From contig NZ_CP146373.1 in the NCBI RefSeq assembly GCF_037055325.1, forward strand, positions 558,001 to 622,000: a DNA stretch of 64,000 nucleotides, given 5' to 3'. Below the pieces are notes generated by a model. The model made no database searches, was not told where the DNA came from, and saw only the letters and a program-made list of their open reading frames with translations. This document shows, piece by piece, positions 34,903 through 44,662 of this stretch; position 1 is the stretch's first letter, and the number at the start of each line of letters is the position of its first letter. The position numbers were made by a program, and so were the translations under genes. Source of the stretch: Arachnia propionica (GTDB lineage: Bacteria; Actinomycetota; Actinomycetes; Propionibacteriales; Propionibacteriaceae).

Positions 34903-35879
34903 TGAAGTTAAGAACCCTTGCACTCACGACTGTCGCGTTCCTGGCGCTCAGCGCTTGCTCATCAAACACCCCGAGCACCAGCACCTCGGCCTCCGGTGCT
35001 GCCAGCACCAGTTCAGGCAGCGCTGCTGCCCCGGGCGTCACCAAGGTCTCCGTCGCCTTCTATCCCCTCGAGTATGCCGCCACCAAAGCGGGCGGAGACA
35101 AGGTGAACGTGACAAACCTGACGCTGCCAGGCCAGGAACCGCATGATCTGGAACTGACCCCACAGCAGATCACCAGCTTGGAGGAGGCCGACCTGGTGGT
35201 CTACCTCAAGGGCTTTCAGCCCGCGGTCGACAAGGCGGTCGAACAGTCCGGGGCCAAGAACAAACTTGACCTCTCCCAGGTGATCCAGCTGCGCCCAGCA
35301 GCCGCCGACCACGACCACGATTCCGAGGCCGGTGAAACCGAGGACCACGACCACGGAACCACGGACCCCCACTTCTGGCTGGACCCCACCCTGGAGGCCA
35401 AGGCAGTCAGCGCTATCGCGGATGAGCTCTCGAAGATCGACGCACAGAACAAGAGCACCTACGAGATGAACGCGAAGAACGTCACCAACGACCTGACCGC
35501 CCTTGACGAGGAATACAAGTCGGGCCTGAAGAACTGCCAAGTCAAGACGATCATCACCACACATTCCGCCTTCGGCTACCTGACCGAGCGTTACGGCCTG
35601 GAGCAGATCGGCATCAGTGGACTCTCCCCGAACGAGCAGCCTTCCCCAGCACGCATCGCGAAGGTTCAGGAAGAAGCCAAGGAACACGGTGTGACCACGA
35701 TCTTCTTCGAGACTCTGACCTCTGACGAGGTGGCGAAGGCGATCGCTGGGGACCTGGCACTCAAGACCGCCGTTCTGGACCCGATCGAAGGCATCACCAC
35801 TGAATCCGCTGGGCAGGACTACCCATCGGTGATGAAGGCAAATCTCGACGCCATAAAGCAGGCCAATGGCTGTTCCTGA
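34893..35879 (+). CDS. znuA: Zinc ABC transporter substrate-binding lipoprotein
   Basis: 328 residues from ATG 34893 (AGAAAG upstream); GTG 34887 and GTG 34902 are alternatives. Lipobox LSAC with Cys22. Cluster A-1 metal-binding protein: EPHDLELTPQQI, a His/Asp-rich loop (DHDHDSEAGETEDHDHG) typical of zinc binders, DPHFWLDPTL, TTHSAFGYLTERYGL and GLSPNEQPSPARI. Captures zinc outside the membrane and passes it to ZnuB. Overlaps the ATPase gene by 14 bases. Confidence 0.93.
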   Translation: MILVKLRTLALTTVAFLALSACSSNTPSTSTSASGAASTSSGSAAAPGVTKVSVAFYPLEYAATKAGGDKVNVTNLTLPGQEPHDLELTPQQITSLEEADLVVYLKGFQPAVDKAVEQSGAKNKLDLSQVIQLRPAAADHDHDSEAGETEDHDHGTTDPHFWLDPTLEAKAVSAIADELSKIDAQNKSTYEMNAKNVTNDLTALDEEYKSGLKNCQVKTIITTHSAFGYLTERYGLEQIGISGLSPNEQPSPARIAKVQEEAKEHGVTTIFFETLTSDEVAKAIAGDLALKTAVLDPIEGITTESAGQDYPSVMKANLDAIKQANGCS

Positions 35880-36624
35880 GGCCGAGCCGCTGGTGACCGC
35901 CGAGGGAGTTGACGTCTTTCTCGGCGGTCTGCCGATTCTCCGGGACATCAACCTGCATGTCCACGCCGGCGAGGCCGTAGCCATCGTCGGTCCGAACGGC
36001 TCCGGCAAGACCACCCTGCTTCGCACCTTGGCAGCGCTGACTCCTTTCCAGCAAGGTTCCATCGAATTGTTTGGAACCCCGCTCCGGCGATTCCGGGACT
36101 GGCACCGTGTCGGATATGTGCCACAACACGCCACCCTGAATGTCGAGAACGCCACCGTGCGGGAGGTAGTCACTTCCGGTCGGTTGGCGCATCGTGGAGC
36201 GTTTCGGTGGTTCACCCGCACCGACCGGGCGATCGTCGTTGAGGCCCTGGAACGCGTGGGCATGGCGAATCGGGCCCGGTGGCCCTTCACTCCACTGTCT
36301 GGTGGGCAGAAGCAACGGGTACTCATCGCGCGGGCCCTGGCAACCCAACCCGATCTACTGATCATGGATGAGCCCCTGGCCGGCGTCGACCTCGATGGCC
36401 AGGCGATCCTGGCCCGGCTACTTGGCGAACTCCGCGACGACGGCCTCGGGGTGATCCTGGTGCTTCATGAGCTCGAGGCCATGGCGACTGTGTTGGATCG
36501 GCTCATCCGGCTGCGTGATGGGCAAGTGGCGCCCCACACCGATGACCTCATGCAGAGCCCACACGCTCCTTCTTTCCCCCCCACTCCTTCCGAACTCAAG
36601 GACCCGTTCGAGGACAACTCATGA
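35866..36624 (+). CDS. znuC: Zinc ABC transporter ATPase
   Basis: 252 residues. Walker A VGPNGSGKTTL, Q-loop YVPQHATLN, signature LSGGQKQRVLIARAL, Walker B LLIMDEPLAGVD, switch His in ILVLHELEAM. Powers import of zinc through ZnuB. Starts inside the end of znuA and overlaps znuB by 4 bases, so the three subunits are coupled. Confidence 0.93.
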   Translation: MAVPEAEPLVTAEGVDVFLGGLPILRDINLHVHAGEAVAIVGPNGSGKTTLLRTLAALTPFQQGSIELFGTPLRRFRDWHRVGYVPQHATLNVENATVREVVTSGRLAHRGAFRWFTRTDRAIVVEALERVGMANRARWPFTPLSGGQKQRVLIARALATQPDLLIMDEPLAGVDLDGQAILARLLGELRDDGLGVILVLHELEAMATVLDRLIRLRDGQVAPHTDDLMQSPHAPSFPPTPSELKDPFEDNS

Positions 36625-37469
36625 ACATCTTCGCGTATCCCTTCATGCAACGCGCGATGCTCGCGGCCCTCCTCAGCGGCCTGGTGGCGCCGGCGATCGG
36701 CATGTACATCGTGCAACGACGCCTGTCGTTGCTGGGCGACGGACTGGGGCACGTCGCAATCATGGGGGTGGGGCTAGCCCTGTTGACCGGAACTGCTCCC
36801 CTGCCGATGGCTGTGATCACCTGCGTTGCCGGTTCTGTCGCCGTTGAGTTGCTCCGGCAATCCGGCAAAACCTCGGGAGATCTGGGGCTGGCTGTGCTGT
36901 TCTACGGTGGCATCGCCTCGGGCGTGATGATGGCCGGGATCGCTGGGCAGGGCCCGGCCGGTCTGTCCGCCTACCTGTTCGGCGCCCTCACCTCGGTGAG
37001 TGAATCCGATCTCTGGATCATCACAGCATTGGCGGTGGTGGTGTTGGTCTTCTCGCTGGGCTTGATGCCTCGCTTGTTTGCGGTCTGCGCTGATGAGGAT
37101 TTCGCCCGGGTGCTCGGTATCCGGGTGAAACTGTTGAACCTTCTCGTCGTGGTTGTCGCCTCTGTGACCGTAACACTCTCGATGCGCACAGTTGGCCTAC
37201 TTCTGATCAGCGCGCTCATGGTGATCCCGGTCGCCACCTCCCAGCAGCTCTTCATCGGTTTCCGCGCCACTCTACTGGGCGCGATGGGATGTGGTGTTGC
37301 ATCGGCGGTCGGGGGCACTTTTGGCTCCTATCAGTGGAACACCGCGACAGGAGCCACAATCGTCGTGGTGGCCATCGTTCTGCTGGGAATCGCCACCCTG
37401 GTCGGATTCCTCCTACCCCCAGGACGGCGTCTCGTCGATCGCGGACAGGAAAAACGCACGCGACCCTGA
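36621..37469 (+). CDS. znuB: Zinc ABC transporter permease (ABC-3 family)
   Basis: 282 residues with about eight membrane helices. ABC-3 family stretches: PFMQRAMLAALLSGLVAPAIG, IVQRRLSLLGDGLGHVAIMG, and GLLLISALMVIPVATSQQL. Membrane channel for zinc, partner of the preceding ATPase. Confidence 0.93.
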   Translation: MNIFAYPFMQRAMLAALLSGLVAPAIGMYIVQRRLSLLGDGLGHVAIMGVGLALLTGTAPLPMAVITCVAGSVAVELLRQSGKTSGDLGLAVLFYGGIASGVMMAGIAGQGPAGLSAYLFGALTSVSESDLWIITALAVVVLVFSLGLMPRLFAVCADEDFARVLGIRVKLLNLLVVVVASVTVTLSMRTVGLLLISALMVIPVATSQQLFIGFRATLLGAMGCGVASAVGGTFGSYQWNTATGATIVVVAIVLLGIATLVGFLLPPGRRLVDRGQEKRTRP

Positions 37470-37518
37470 ACAACCCGCCGGGCCTGGCCTCTCTTCGGGT
37501 AGTGTGGTTTTCATTCAG

Positions 37519-37561
37519 CATGGTGATCCTCTCGGCCGCGTGGTGAGAAATCGTCACCATG
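37519..37561 (+). promoter_or_regulatory. Inverted repeat upstream of zur
   Basis: Eight-base perfect arms CATGGTGA (37519-37526) and TCACCATG (37554-37561) are separated by 27 bases in the 110-base gap before the zur gene; the second arm ends 18 bases before the start codon. It could be an operator pair or mRNA hairpin. It does not resemble the Zur box at 34888. Confidence 0.35.
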
Positions 37562-37579
37562 CCCTGCTTGGAGACCACT

Positions 37580-37972
37580 ATGACGAGCACTAGCACCCGC
37601 AACACTTGGCAGCGCGCCGCTGTGCGGGCTCTCTTGGCGAACACGGAAGAGTTCCGCACCGCCGCACAGATCCATTCCGAACTCCGTCAGGTAGGCGACA
37701 AGGTCGGACTCGCAACGGTGTATCGAGCGCTTCAGACGATGAGCGAGTCAGGCGACCTGGACGTGCTTCGCACTCCGGACGGAGAGTCTGCTTATCGCAT
37801 GTGTTCCAACACTCACCACCACCATCTGGTCTGCCGGTCTTGCGGCTTGGCAGTGGAAATCTCCGCGGACACCGTCGAGTCATGGGCGGCCCAGGTGGCG
37901 AGCGAACACGGCTTTACCGAAGCGGGACACAACCTGGAAATCTTCGGGTTGTGTCGCACCTGTTCGTCCTGA
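37580..37972 (+). CDS. zur: Fur-family zinc uptake regulator Zur
   Basis: 130 residues from ATG 37580 (GGAG 7 bases upstream). The winged helix (about 5-80) shows TWQRAAVRALLANTEEFRTA, ATVYRALQTMSESGDLD. The metal region has HHHHLVCRSCG and the terminal CRTCSS, giving the two-CxxC structural zinc site, and sensing His residues. Together with the upstream zinc importer and the Zur box this makes a zinc-responsive repressor the clear choice over Fur or PerR. Confidence 0.93.
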   Translation: MTSTSTRNTWQRAAVRALLANTEEFRTAAQIHSELRQVGDKVGLATVYRALQTMSESGDLDVLRTPDGESAYRMCSNTHHHHLVCRSCGLAVEISADTVESWAAQVASEHGFTEAGHNLEIFGLCRTCSS

Positions 37973-38064
37973 GACCTGTCCGCGCTCACCTCAGCTGGTC
38001 ATTTCACGGCGTCAGCCGGCGTTGCGCACAGAACAGGAACACGCGGACCACAAGGTTCGTCACC

Positions 38065-38793
38065 TTAACTTGTCCTGAGGAAAGGCAGAGACCTTAAGGA
38101 ACGATCGAGATGCCATGTGGCATAGGCCGACACCACCCCGTGGGCCCGGCTGCGCAATGGCTCCTCGGTGAGCTGGACGTCCTCCCACCGCCCGGCGAGC
38201 AACGCCCCGAGCAGAGCGAGCAGTTCCGGGCTCGCGGACACCGAGCCAGAAGCCCGGCAGGCAGGGCACACTGCGCCACCAAGTTGCGGCGAGAACCAGC
38301 GCAGATTTTCAGTGGTCCCACAGCTCGCGCAGGCATCCATCATCGCGGCCCAGCCGGCGGCTGCCAGGCCACGCAGCAGGTAGGAGTCCACAACCGCAGT
38401 CATGGGAAGTTCTCCTCGCCCAAGAGCCAGCAACCCACCAAGTAGCAACCGGTATTGGGGCAACGACGGCACCCCATCCTCGGCAACCAGTCTGTCAGCA
38501 GCCTCCACCAACACCTGCGCCGCGCAGAAACGTTCGTACACGGCTCCGAGCATGGGTGGGTGCAATGATTCAACCTGGATGACCGTCTCCAGCGATCCGC
38601 GCCCCTCGGCCAGCTGCACGTCAACATGACCGAATGGCTCCAGCCGGGCGCCAAATTTTGAGCCGGTCCGACGGATTCCCTTCGCCACGGCCCTCACCTT
38701 GCCGTGGCCGCGGGTGAACAAGCTGATGATTCGGTCCGCTTCTCCCAACTTCCATGTACGCAAAACCACAGCCTCGTCTCGGTAAGTGCGCAC
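38065..38793 (-). CDS. recO: DNA repair protein RecO
   Basis: 242 residues. Loads RecA with RecF/RecR in gap repair. N-terminal OB fold (YRDEAVVLRTWKLGEADRII, TRGHGKVRAVAKGIRRTGSKFG) and a zinc site in the C-terminal domain (CASCGTTENL, VCPACRAS: four Cys). Head-to-head with uppS, separated by 39 bases, which is a common actinobacterial arrangement around era. Confidence 0.95.
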   Translation of the reverse strand: MRTYRDEAVVLRTWKLGEADRIISLFTRGHGKVRAVAKGIRRTGSKFGARLEPFGHVDVQLAEGRGSLETVIQVESLHPPMLGAVYERFCAAQVLVEAADRLVAEDGVPSLPQYRLLLGGLLALGRGELPMTAVVDSYLLRGLAAAGWAAMMDACASCGTTENLRWFSPQLGGAVCPACRASGSVSASPELLALLGALLAGRWEDVQLTEEPLRSRAHGVVSAYATWHLDRSLRSLPFLRTS

Positions 38794-38832
38794 CTCACCA
38801 TGCTATCCGCCTCACCCGGTTAGGCTTCAGGA

Positions 38833-39591
38833 ATGCCCTATCGCTCCCCTACGCCCCATCCTTCCGGTGCCCGCCCACCCGTGATCCCAGCAGCGAAACT
38901 ACCTCGGCACGTGGCCATCGTGATGGACGGCAACGGTCGCTGGGCGAAACAGCGGGGACTGAAACGCACCGAGGGACACGCTCGTGGTGAAGCAGCCCTA
39001 CTGGACGTCATCCACGGGGCTTTGGAGATCGGAATCCCCTACCTCTCCGCCTACGCCTTCTCTACCGAGAACTGGAAGCGTTCCCCCGATGAGGTTCGCT
39101 GGCTGATGGGCTTCAACCGCGAGGTCATCCACCGTCGCCGTGATGAACTGGACGCGATGGGGGTACGGATCCGCTGGGCTGGACGTAGACCACGGCTGTG
39201 GGGTTCCGTTATCCGGGAGCTGGAGCAGGCCGAGCAGCAGAGCTGCCGGAACAACAAATTGGTTCTTCAGTTCTGCGTCAACTACGGGGGCCGGGCGGAG
39301 ATCGTGGACGCCGCACGTGAAGTGGCCCGCCTTGCCAAGGAAGGAAAACTGGATCCCAGTCGCCTCAACGAGGATCGTTTCCGCCGTTTCCTGGACGAGC
39401 CCGAAATCCCGGATGTTGATCTGTTCCTACGCTCATCTGGCGAGCAGCGCACCTCGAATTTCCTGCTCTGGCAGTCAGCCTACGCAGAGTTCATCTTCCT
39501 CGACCGGCTGTGGCCCGACTTCGACCGTCGCGATCTCTGGGCTGCCATCGAGCAGTACGCCACACGCGAACGCCGCTTCGGAACCGCCTGA
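38833..39591 (+). CDS. uppS: Isoprenyl transferase (undecaprenyl diphosphate synthase family)
   Basis: 252 residues. Builds the polyprenyl carrier lipid for cell-wall synthesis by cis condensation of isopentenyl units. Motifs: [18 protein letters not shown] (catalytic Asp), [50 protein letters not shown] and [12 protein letters not shown]. The first 20 residues, Pro-rich, are variable in the family. Cytoplasmic, membrane-associated. Confidence 0.95.
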   Translation: MPYRSPTPHPSGARPPVIPAAKLPRHVAIVMDGNGRWAKQRGLKRTEGHARGEAALLDVIHGALEIGIPYLSAYAFSTENWKRSPDEVRWLMGFNREVIHRRRDELDAMGVRIRWAGRRPRLWGSVIRELEQAEQQSCRNNKLVLQFCVNYGGRAEIVDAAREVARLAKEGKLDPSRLNEDRFRRFLDEPEIPDVDLFLRSSGEQRTSNFLLWQSAYAEFIFLDRLWPDFDRRDLWAAIEQYATRERRFGTA

Positions 39592-39614
39592 GGAAGAAGA
39601 GAACCCGTTTCCCT

Positions 39615-39645
39615 GCTGCTTACTCGTGGAGGCCTCGCAAGCAGC
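39615..39645. terminator. Weak hairpin between uppS and the phosphoesterase gene
   Basis: Seven-base arms GCTGCTT and AAGCAGC with a 17-base loop lie in the 73-base gap between the convergent genes. No T-run follows. Confidence 0.35.
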
Positions 39646-39664
39646 ATGCTTCAGACTTCTGGAT

Positions 39665-40495
39665 TTAAGGCCTGAAGACGTGCAGGACGATCTGTGACTG
39701 CACCAGGAACCTCAGCTTCATTCCCGAAACGCCGATTCCCGAATCGATGTACAGCGTCGCCCTTCCCGCTTGGTAGCGACCGCGACTGTACTTCGGGAAG
39801 AGTCCCTGCCCCGGTACGTAGATCGCACCGACAAACGGCATCGCGACCTGTCCCCCGTGGGTGTGACCGCACACGGCGTAGTCGATGTCCGCCTTCTCCA
39901 GCTGGGGCAGGATCTCCGGGGAATGGGTCAGCAGGAACCTGAAGCCCTCCGGTGCCCCTTTCAACGCCTGGTCGAGGTGGGCGTGATCGGTGTAGGCATC
40001 ACCCGCCCCCACCAGGGTGAAGCTTCCGAACTTCCCGGTGATCACCTCGTGTTCGTTGTCGATCAGTTTGATCCCGTGGCGGGCGTACAGCTCGACCAGC
40101 TGCGGCAGGTCCTCCGACCAGTGGTCGTGGTTTCCCAGGACCGCGTACATCGGGATGCCGAGCTCCGAGAGCCGGGAGAACAGTTCTTTGAGCGGGTCGA
40201 GGGTTTCGTTGCGGGTGTTCAGGGTGTCCCCCGCGATGACGATCAGGTGCGGTCCGGCGTCGCGCACCTGGGTCACGATGCTCGCAAGCTGGGCGGGATC
40301 GTCGCGCATGTGGATGTCGCTGAGCTGCATGATCCGCAACTCCCCGGCCAGCCTGTCCGTGACGGTGGTCTCGGTGACCAGCCGGGTGATGTGCACCTCC
40401 CGGTACACCTCGGCGGCGACGGCGGCAGCCGCGCACACGGTGACGACGAGCATCCACGCCAGCCGCCTCCGCCAAGGTTTCCTGCGTTCAGGCAC
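39665..40495 (-). CDS. Membrane-anchored metallophosphoesterase
   Basis: 276 residues; GTG start at 40495 overlapping leuA by 8 bases. Basic N-terminus (ERRKPWRRR) and one membrane helix, then a calcineurin-like domain with the five metal-binding blocks: LSDIHMRDD, VIAGDTLNTRN, VLGNHDHWSED, LLTHSPEIL and VCGHTHGGQV. Resembles YkuE/YaeI-type proteins, proposed to act on lipid phosphates such as UDP-diacylglucosamine in other bacteria; the substrate here is unknown. Probably faces outward. Confidence 0.9.
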   Translation of the reverse strand: MPERRKPWRRRLAWMLVVTVCAAAAVAAEVYREVHITRLVTETTVTDRLAGELRIMQLSDIHMRDDPAQLASIVTQVRDAGPHLIVIAGDTLNTRNETLDPLKELFSRLSELGIPMYAVLGNHDHWSEDLPQLVELYARHGIKLIDNEHEVITGKFGSFTLVGAGDAYTDHAHLDQALKGAPEGFRFLLTHSPEILPQLEKADIDYAVCGHTHGGQVAMPFVGAIYVPGQGLFPKYSRGRYQAGRATLYIDSGIGVSGMKLRFLVQSQIVLHVFRP

Positions 40496-42218
40496 GGGCA
40501 GCCCGGTTGAGCGCCGAGAGAATGGCCTTCATGGACGCGCTGGTGATCGACGGATCCACACCGACTCCCCAGAACACCTGCGCGTCGTCCCCGGTGCCGA
40601 GTTCGCACTCCACATAAGCCACGGCCTTCGCATCTCCCCCGGATTCGAGGGCGTGTTCCGAATAGTCGAGAACCCGGACCCGGGCTCCCGTTTCCGCCAG
40701 GGCGTCGACGAAAGCGGACACAGGTCCGTTGCCCTCGCCCTCGAGGTTGATGTCACGGCCCGCGGGGTCGTTGACGGTAGCAGTGATATGGAAATGCCCG
40801 TTCTGCGATGACGAACCCGCGGAGGTCAGCGCCCAAACCCCCTCGGACAGATACTCGGTCACGAAAATCCCGACGATCTCCTTCGAGGAGAGTTCACCAC
40901 CCTCGACATCAGTGCGTTGCTGCACCACGCGACTGAACTCCATCTGGAGGCGACGTGGCAGCTCCATCTTCGCCTCGGTCTTCATCAGGTAGGCCACACC
41001 ACCCTTGCCGGACTGCGAGTTCACCCGGATCACCGCCTCATAGTTCCGACCGACATCGTGGGGGTCGATGGGCAGGTAGGGTGCCTCCCACTCGATATCA
41101 GCGACGGTTTTTCCTTCAGCAGCGGCTTGCTTCTCCAGGGACTCCAGACCCTTCTTGATGGCGTCCTGGTGGGATCCGGAAAAAGCGGTGTACACCAGGT
41201 CCCCCGCATACGGTTGACGGGGATGCACGGGCAGGCCGGTGCAGTACTCGACGGTGCGGCGCACATGATCGATGTCGTGGAAGTTCAGCTGTGGGTCAAC
41301 GCCCTGGGTGTAGAGGTTCAGGGCCAGCGTCACCAGATCAACGTTGCCGGTACGTTCTCCATGCCCGAACAGGCAGCCCTCCACCCGGTCGGCCCCGGCC
41401 ATCTGTCCCAGTTCCGCGGCGGCGACAGCGGTTCCCCGGTCGTTGTGCGGGTGCAGCGAGACCGCCACGAACTCTCGGTTCTTGACATTGCGGCAGAAGT
41501 ACTCGATCTGGTCGGCGTAGGTGTTCGGGGTGGAGCGCTCGACCGTGGCAGGCAGGTTGAAGATGATCTCGCGATTGTGGTCCGGCTGCCAAACCTCCGC
41601 GACGGCATTGCATACCTCGACGGCGAAATCTGTCGGGGTCTGGGTGAAGATCTCAGGGCTGTATTGATATCCGAACTCGACCTCCCCCAAGTGCTTTTCC
41701 GCGTATTTCATGACCATTTCGGTGCCTCGCGCGGCCAGGTTCACGCACTCGACCTCGTCGATGCCGAAAACCACCCGCCGGAATAGCTCAGCGGTCGCGT
41801 TGTACATGTGGATGGTGGCGCGATGCGCCCCGATCAGGGACTCGGCGGTCCTGGCGATCAGGTCCTCCCTGGCCTGGGTCAGCACCGAAATGGTTACATC
41901 CTCAGGCACGTGGCCACCAGTGATGAGCTGTCGGACGAAGTCGAAATCGGTCTGGGAGGCCGACGGGAACCCGATCTCGATCTCCTTGTAGCCCAGCTCA
42001 ACGAGCAGCTCGAACATCCGCATCTTGCGGTTTGGGGTCATCGGATCGACGAGAGCCTGGTTTCCGTCGCGCAGGTCGGTGGACAACCAGCGGGGCGCTT
42101 TGGTGATGCGTTTGGCGGGCCAGGTGCGATCCGGAACCACCACCGGTTCGAAGGCGCGGTAGCGCCCCACGGGCATGGTGGTGGGGGTCTGCACGGGTTT
42201 GGGCTGGATGCGGGTCAT
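40488..42218 (-). CDS. leuA: 2-isopropylmalate synthase
   Basis: 576 residues from ATG 42218 (AAGGAG 8 bases upstream). First committed step of leucine synthesis: acetyl-CoA plus 2-oxoisovalerate. The TIM barrel shows STDLRDGNQALVDPM, GFPSASQTDFDFVRQL, SLHPHNDRGTAVAA and GCLFGHGERTGNVDLVTLALN; the C-terminal leucine-binding regulatory domain follows (about 430-576). Length and start match the long actinobacterial LeuA type. A small Leu-containing ORF lies just upstream. Confidence 0.95.
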   Translation of the reverse strand: MTRIQPKPVQTPTTMPVGRYRAFEPVVVPDRTWPAKRITKAPRWLSTDLRDGNQALVDPMTPNRKMRMFELLVELGYKEIEIGFPSASQTDFDFVRQLITGGHVPEDVTISVLTQAREDLIARTAESLIGAHRATIHMYNATAELFRRVVFGIDEVECVNLAARGTEMVMKYAEKHLGEVEFGYQYSPEIFTQTPTDFAVEVCNAVAEVWQPDHNREIIFNLPATVERSTPNTYADQIEYFCRNVKNREFVAVSLHPHNDRGTAVAAAELGQMAGADRVEGCLFGHGERTGNVDLVTLALNLYTQGVDPQLNFHDIDHVRRTVEYCTGLPVHPRQPYAGDLVYTAFSGSHQDAIKKGLESLEKQAAAEGKTVADIEWEAPYLPIDPHDVGRNYEAVIRVNSQSGKGGVAYLMKTEAKMELPRRLQMEFSRVVQQRTDVEGGELSSKEIVGIFVTEYLSEGVWALTSAGSSSQNGHFHITATVNDPAGRDINLEGEGNGPVSAFVDALAETGARVRVLDYSEHALESGGDAKAVAYVECELGTGDDAQVFWGVGVDPSITSASMKAILSALNRAARA

Positions 42219-42283
42219 TTGTTTTCTCCTTGCTGGATGACAGCCAGGCACACGAAGGCTCCGCAGCGAGGAGGCTGGCCGGT

Positions 42284-42334
42284 TTAGAACTGGGCCTCGC
42301 CGCGGCGGCGAAGGAGAAGGAATCGCTCTGCCAT
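42284..42334 (-). CDS. Putative leuA leader peptide
   Basis: A 16-residue ORF, MAERFLLLRRRGEAQF, with three consecutive Leu codons (CTT CTC CTT), ends 65 bases before the leuA start and begins 13 bases after the era stop. Such Leu-rich leaders control leuA by attenuation in several actinobacteria. The RNA after the stop can form competing short helices (CAGCC with GGCTG; GCTG with CAGC next to the leuA ribosome site), but no classic terminator is visible. The ribosome site is weak. Confidence 0.5.
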   Translation of the reverse strand: MAERFLLLRRRGEAQF

Positions 42335-42347
42335 GCCCGAAAGCCTA

Positions 42348-43277
42348 CTAGAAACCGAGCCTGTTCAGGTATTTCGTGTCGCGCTGCCACTCGCGCAGCA
42401 CCTTGACGTGCAGACTCAGGTGCACCGGGGTGCCCAGTAGCCGATTGATCTGGAGGCGGGCGGCGGTCCCGATCTCCCGCAATCGGCTTCCCTTGTGCCC
42501 GATGATGATCCCTTTCTGGGAGTCACGCTCCACAACAATGGATGCGAACACGTCCAAGAGGGGTTTGTCTTCGGGTCGGTCGGGACGTGGCAGGATCTCG
42601 TCGATCACCACCGCTATGGAGTGCGGAAGTTCATCACGCACCCCTTCGAGGGCGGCCTCCCGGATCAGTTCGGCGATCAGCGTCTCCTCCGGCTCGTCGG
42701 TGACCTCCCCGTCGGGGTAGTACATCGGTCCTTCCGGCAGTAGACGAAGCAGCACGTCACGAACCGTGTCTACCTGGTCGTTGTTGAGCGCGGAGCAGGG
42801 AACCACCTCGGCCCACTGAATGCCGAGTTCATCCGCAAGCGCTGAGATGTCGACCAGATGGGAGAGCACACGTTCTTTGCTGGCCAGGTCGGTCTTAGTC
42901 GCCAGAGCCACCAATAGGGGCCGGTTCGACAACTCGGCGATCTGCGAGACAATGTAGCGGTCACCGGGGCCGATCCGCTGATCGCAGGGTAGACAGACGC
43001 CGACGACGTCCACCTCGGACCAGGTTTCGCGGACCAGCTCATTGAGACGCTCCCCCAGCAGGGTACGGGGACGGTGCAGACCGGGCGTGTCGATCAGCAC
43101 AAGCTGTCCCGAGTCACAGGTGATGATGCCTCGCACCGCATGCCGAGTGGTCTGGGGTTTTGAGGAGGCGATCGCGATCTTCTGACCCACCAAGGCATTG
43201 GTCAGAGTAGATTTTCCCGCATTGGGCCGCCCGACGAAACAGGCGAAGCCAGAGTGGAAAGGCTGCTGGTCATTCAT
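42348..43277 (-). CDS. era: GTPase Era
   Basis: 309 residues. Essential GTPase assisting 16S rRNA processing and 30S maturation. G1 GRPNAGKST, G2 TTRHAVRG, G3 DTPGLHRP, G4 ATKTDLA, and a C-terminal KH domain (VVERDSQKGIIIGHKGSRLREIG). The start overlaps the CBS-domain gene end by 8 bases; the unit phoH-ybeY-CBS-era is the usual order. Confidence 0.96.
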   Translation of the reverse strand: MNDQQPFHSGFACFVGRPNAGKSTLTNALVGQKIAIASSKPQTTRHAVRGIITCDSGQLVLIDTPGLHRPRTLLGERLNELVRETWSEVDVVGVCLPCDQRIGPGDRYIVSQIAELSNRPLLVALATKTDLASKERVLSHLVDISALADELGIQWAEVVPCSALNNDQVDTVRDVLLRLLPEGPMYYPDGEVTDEPEETLIAELIREAALEGVRDELPHSIAVVIDEILPRPDRPEDKPLLDVFASIVVERDSQKGIIIGHKGSRLREIGTAARLQINRLLGTPVHLSLHVKVLREWQRDTKYLNRLGF

Positions 43278-44595
43278 CGGTTTCCTCCTTGTTCTCCTGG
43301 GGCTCCTCGGGGCTGAGACGAACCAGGACAGTCCCTATCTGGTGGCGACGTCCCACAGCACGGTCGGCCACCATCTCAATGCCTTCATAGGTGACACTGG
43401 AGCCCGGGATGGGAACCACATTGAGGAGTTTTGCCATCAAACCGCCGACGGTGTCGACCTCCTCGTCCTGCAATGGGATACCGAACAGCTCACCCAACTC
43501 ATCCACAGGCAGCCGGGAGCTGACCCGGTAATGCCCGGGCTCCGGGAGTTCTGCGATGGCAGGGATCTCGTGGTCGTACTCGTCGACGATCTCCCCCACA
43601 ATTTCCTCAACGATGTCCTCCATCGTGCACAGACCCGCGGTGCCACCGAATTCGTCAATGACGATGACCAGGTGTGAATGACGAAGCTGCATGTCTCGCA
43701 GCAGTTCCGAGGCAGGTTTGGAGTCAGGCACGAAACTGGCCGGACGCATTAGGTCGCCAACGGTTTCGGTGCGTTCCGCGTCAGGGTAGTCGTAGACGCG
43801 CTTGGTGACGTCCTTCAGGTAGACCACACCAAGCACGTCGTCGATGCCTCCCTCCCCCACTACAGGGATCCGTGAAAAACCGGATCGCAGGGCCAGCGAC
43901 AGGAGCTGCCTGAGGGTGCGATTCCTGGGAACCCAGACCATGTCGGTACGCGGAACCATCACTTCCTTGACGAGAGTGTCACCCAGCTCGAACACCGAGT
44001 GGATCATTTTCGACTCGCGCGCCTCGATCACCTCGTTGGCCTCAGCAATGTCGACGAGGTCCCTAAGCTCGGCCTCTGAGGCGAAAGGACCATCCGAGAA
44101 TCCACGACCGGGGGTGAGCGCGTTCCCGAGCAGGATCATCAGCTGCGCAACCGGCCCCAGCACTGTGGTCAGCAGCGAAACCAGGGGGGCGAACACTCTC
44201 ATGATCCGCTCCGGATGCTGCCTGCCGATTGTTCTCGGGGCCACTCCCCACAGTATGAAAAACACCACCAGCAAGATCGCCACGAGCGTCACCAGCCGAG
44301 GAGCCGTGCCCTCGATATTCTGGAAAACCGCCAAGGCGACGAGTGCCATGGCTGTCGCCTCGAAGGACATCCGGGTGAACATCACGGCATTGATGGAAGG
44401 GGCCGGGTCCTGGGCTATCAACCGGACCCGTTCCGCTCCGCGTACCCCCGATTCAGCCAGTTTCTCAGCCCTTCCGCGGGAGAACCCCGCGAGGGCGGTC
44501 TCGACAGCGACGAGCAGGGATGCGACAACAGCACAGACGAGTGCACCCGTCAGTTCTATCCACTCGAACTGGAACATGTGGAGGTGATCAACCAA
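43270..44595 (-). CDS. CNNM/CBS-domain membrane protein, CorC-HlyC family
   Basis: 441 residues from TTG 44595 (AAAGG nearby) or 435 from ATG 44577. N-terminal CNNM domain with about four membrane helices ([21 protein letters not shown]), a pair of CBS domains ([51 protein letters not shown]) and a C-terminal CorC_HlyC domain. Family members are implicated in magnesium or cobalt export. Lies between ybeY and era in the conserved RNA-maturation operon. Confidence 0.9.
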   Translation of the reverse strand: MVDHLHMFQFEWIELTGALVCAVVASLLVAVETALAGFSRGRAEKLAESGVRGAERVRLIAQDPAPSINAVMFTRMSFEATAMALVALAVFQNIEGTAPRLVTLVAILLVVFFILWGVAPRTIGRQHPERIMRVFAPLVSLLTTVLGPVAQLMILLGNALTPGRGFSDGPFASEAELRDLVDIAEANEVIEARESKMIHSVFELGDTLVKEVMVPRTDMVWVPRNRTLRQLLSLALRSGFSRIPVVGEGGIDDVLGVVYLKDVTKRVYDYPDAERTETVGDLMRPASFVPDSKPASELLRDMQLRHSHLVIVIDEFGGTAGLCTMEDIVEEIVGEIVDEYDHEIPAIAELPEPGHYRVSSRLPVDELGELFGIPLQDEEVDTVGGLMAKLLNVVPIPGSSVTYEGIEMVADRAVGRRHQIGTVLVRLSPEEPQENKEETDE

Positions 44596-44662
44596 CCTTT
44601 GAAAGGAAACGCTTGAGCAGCCAGTTTAGTGGTGCCCTACGACGAAACGACCCGACGCACCG

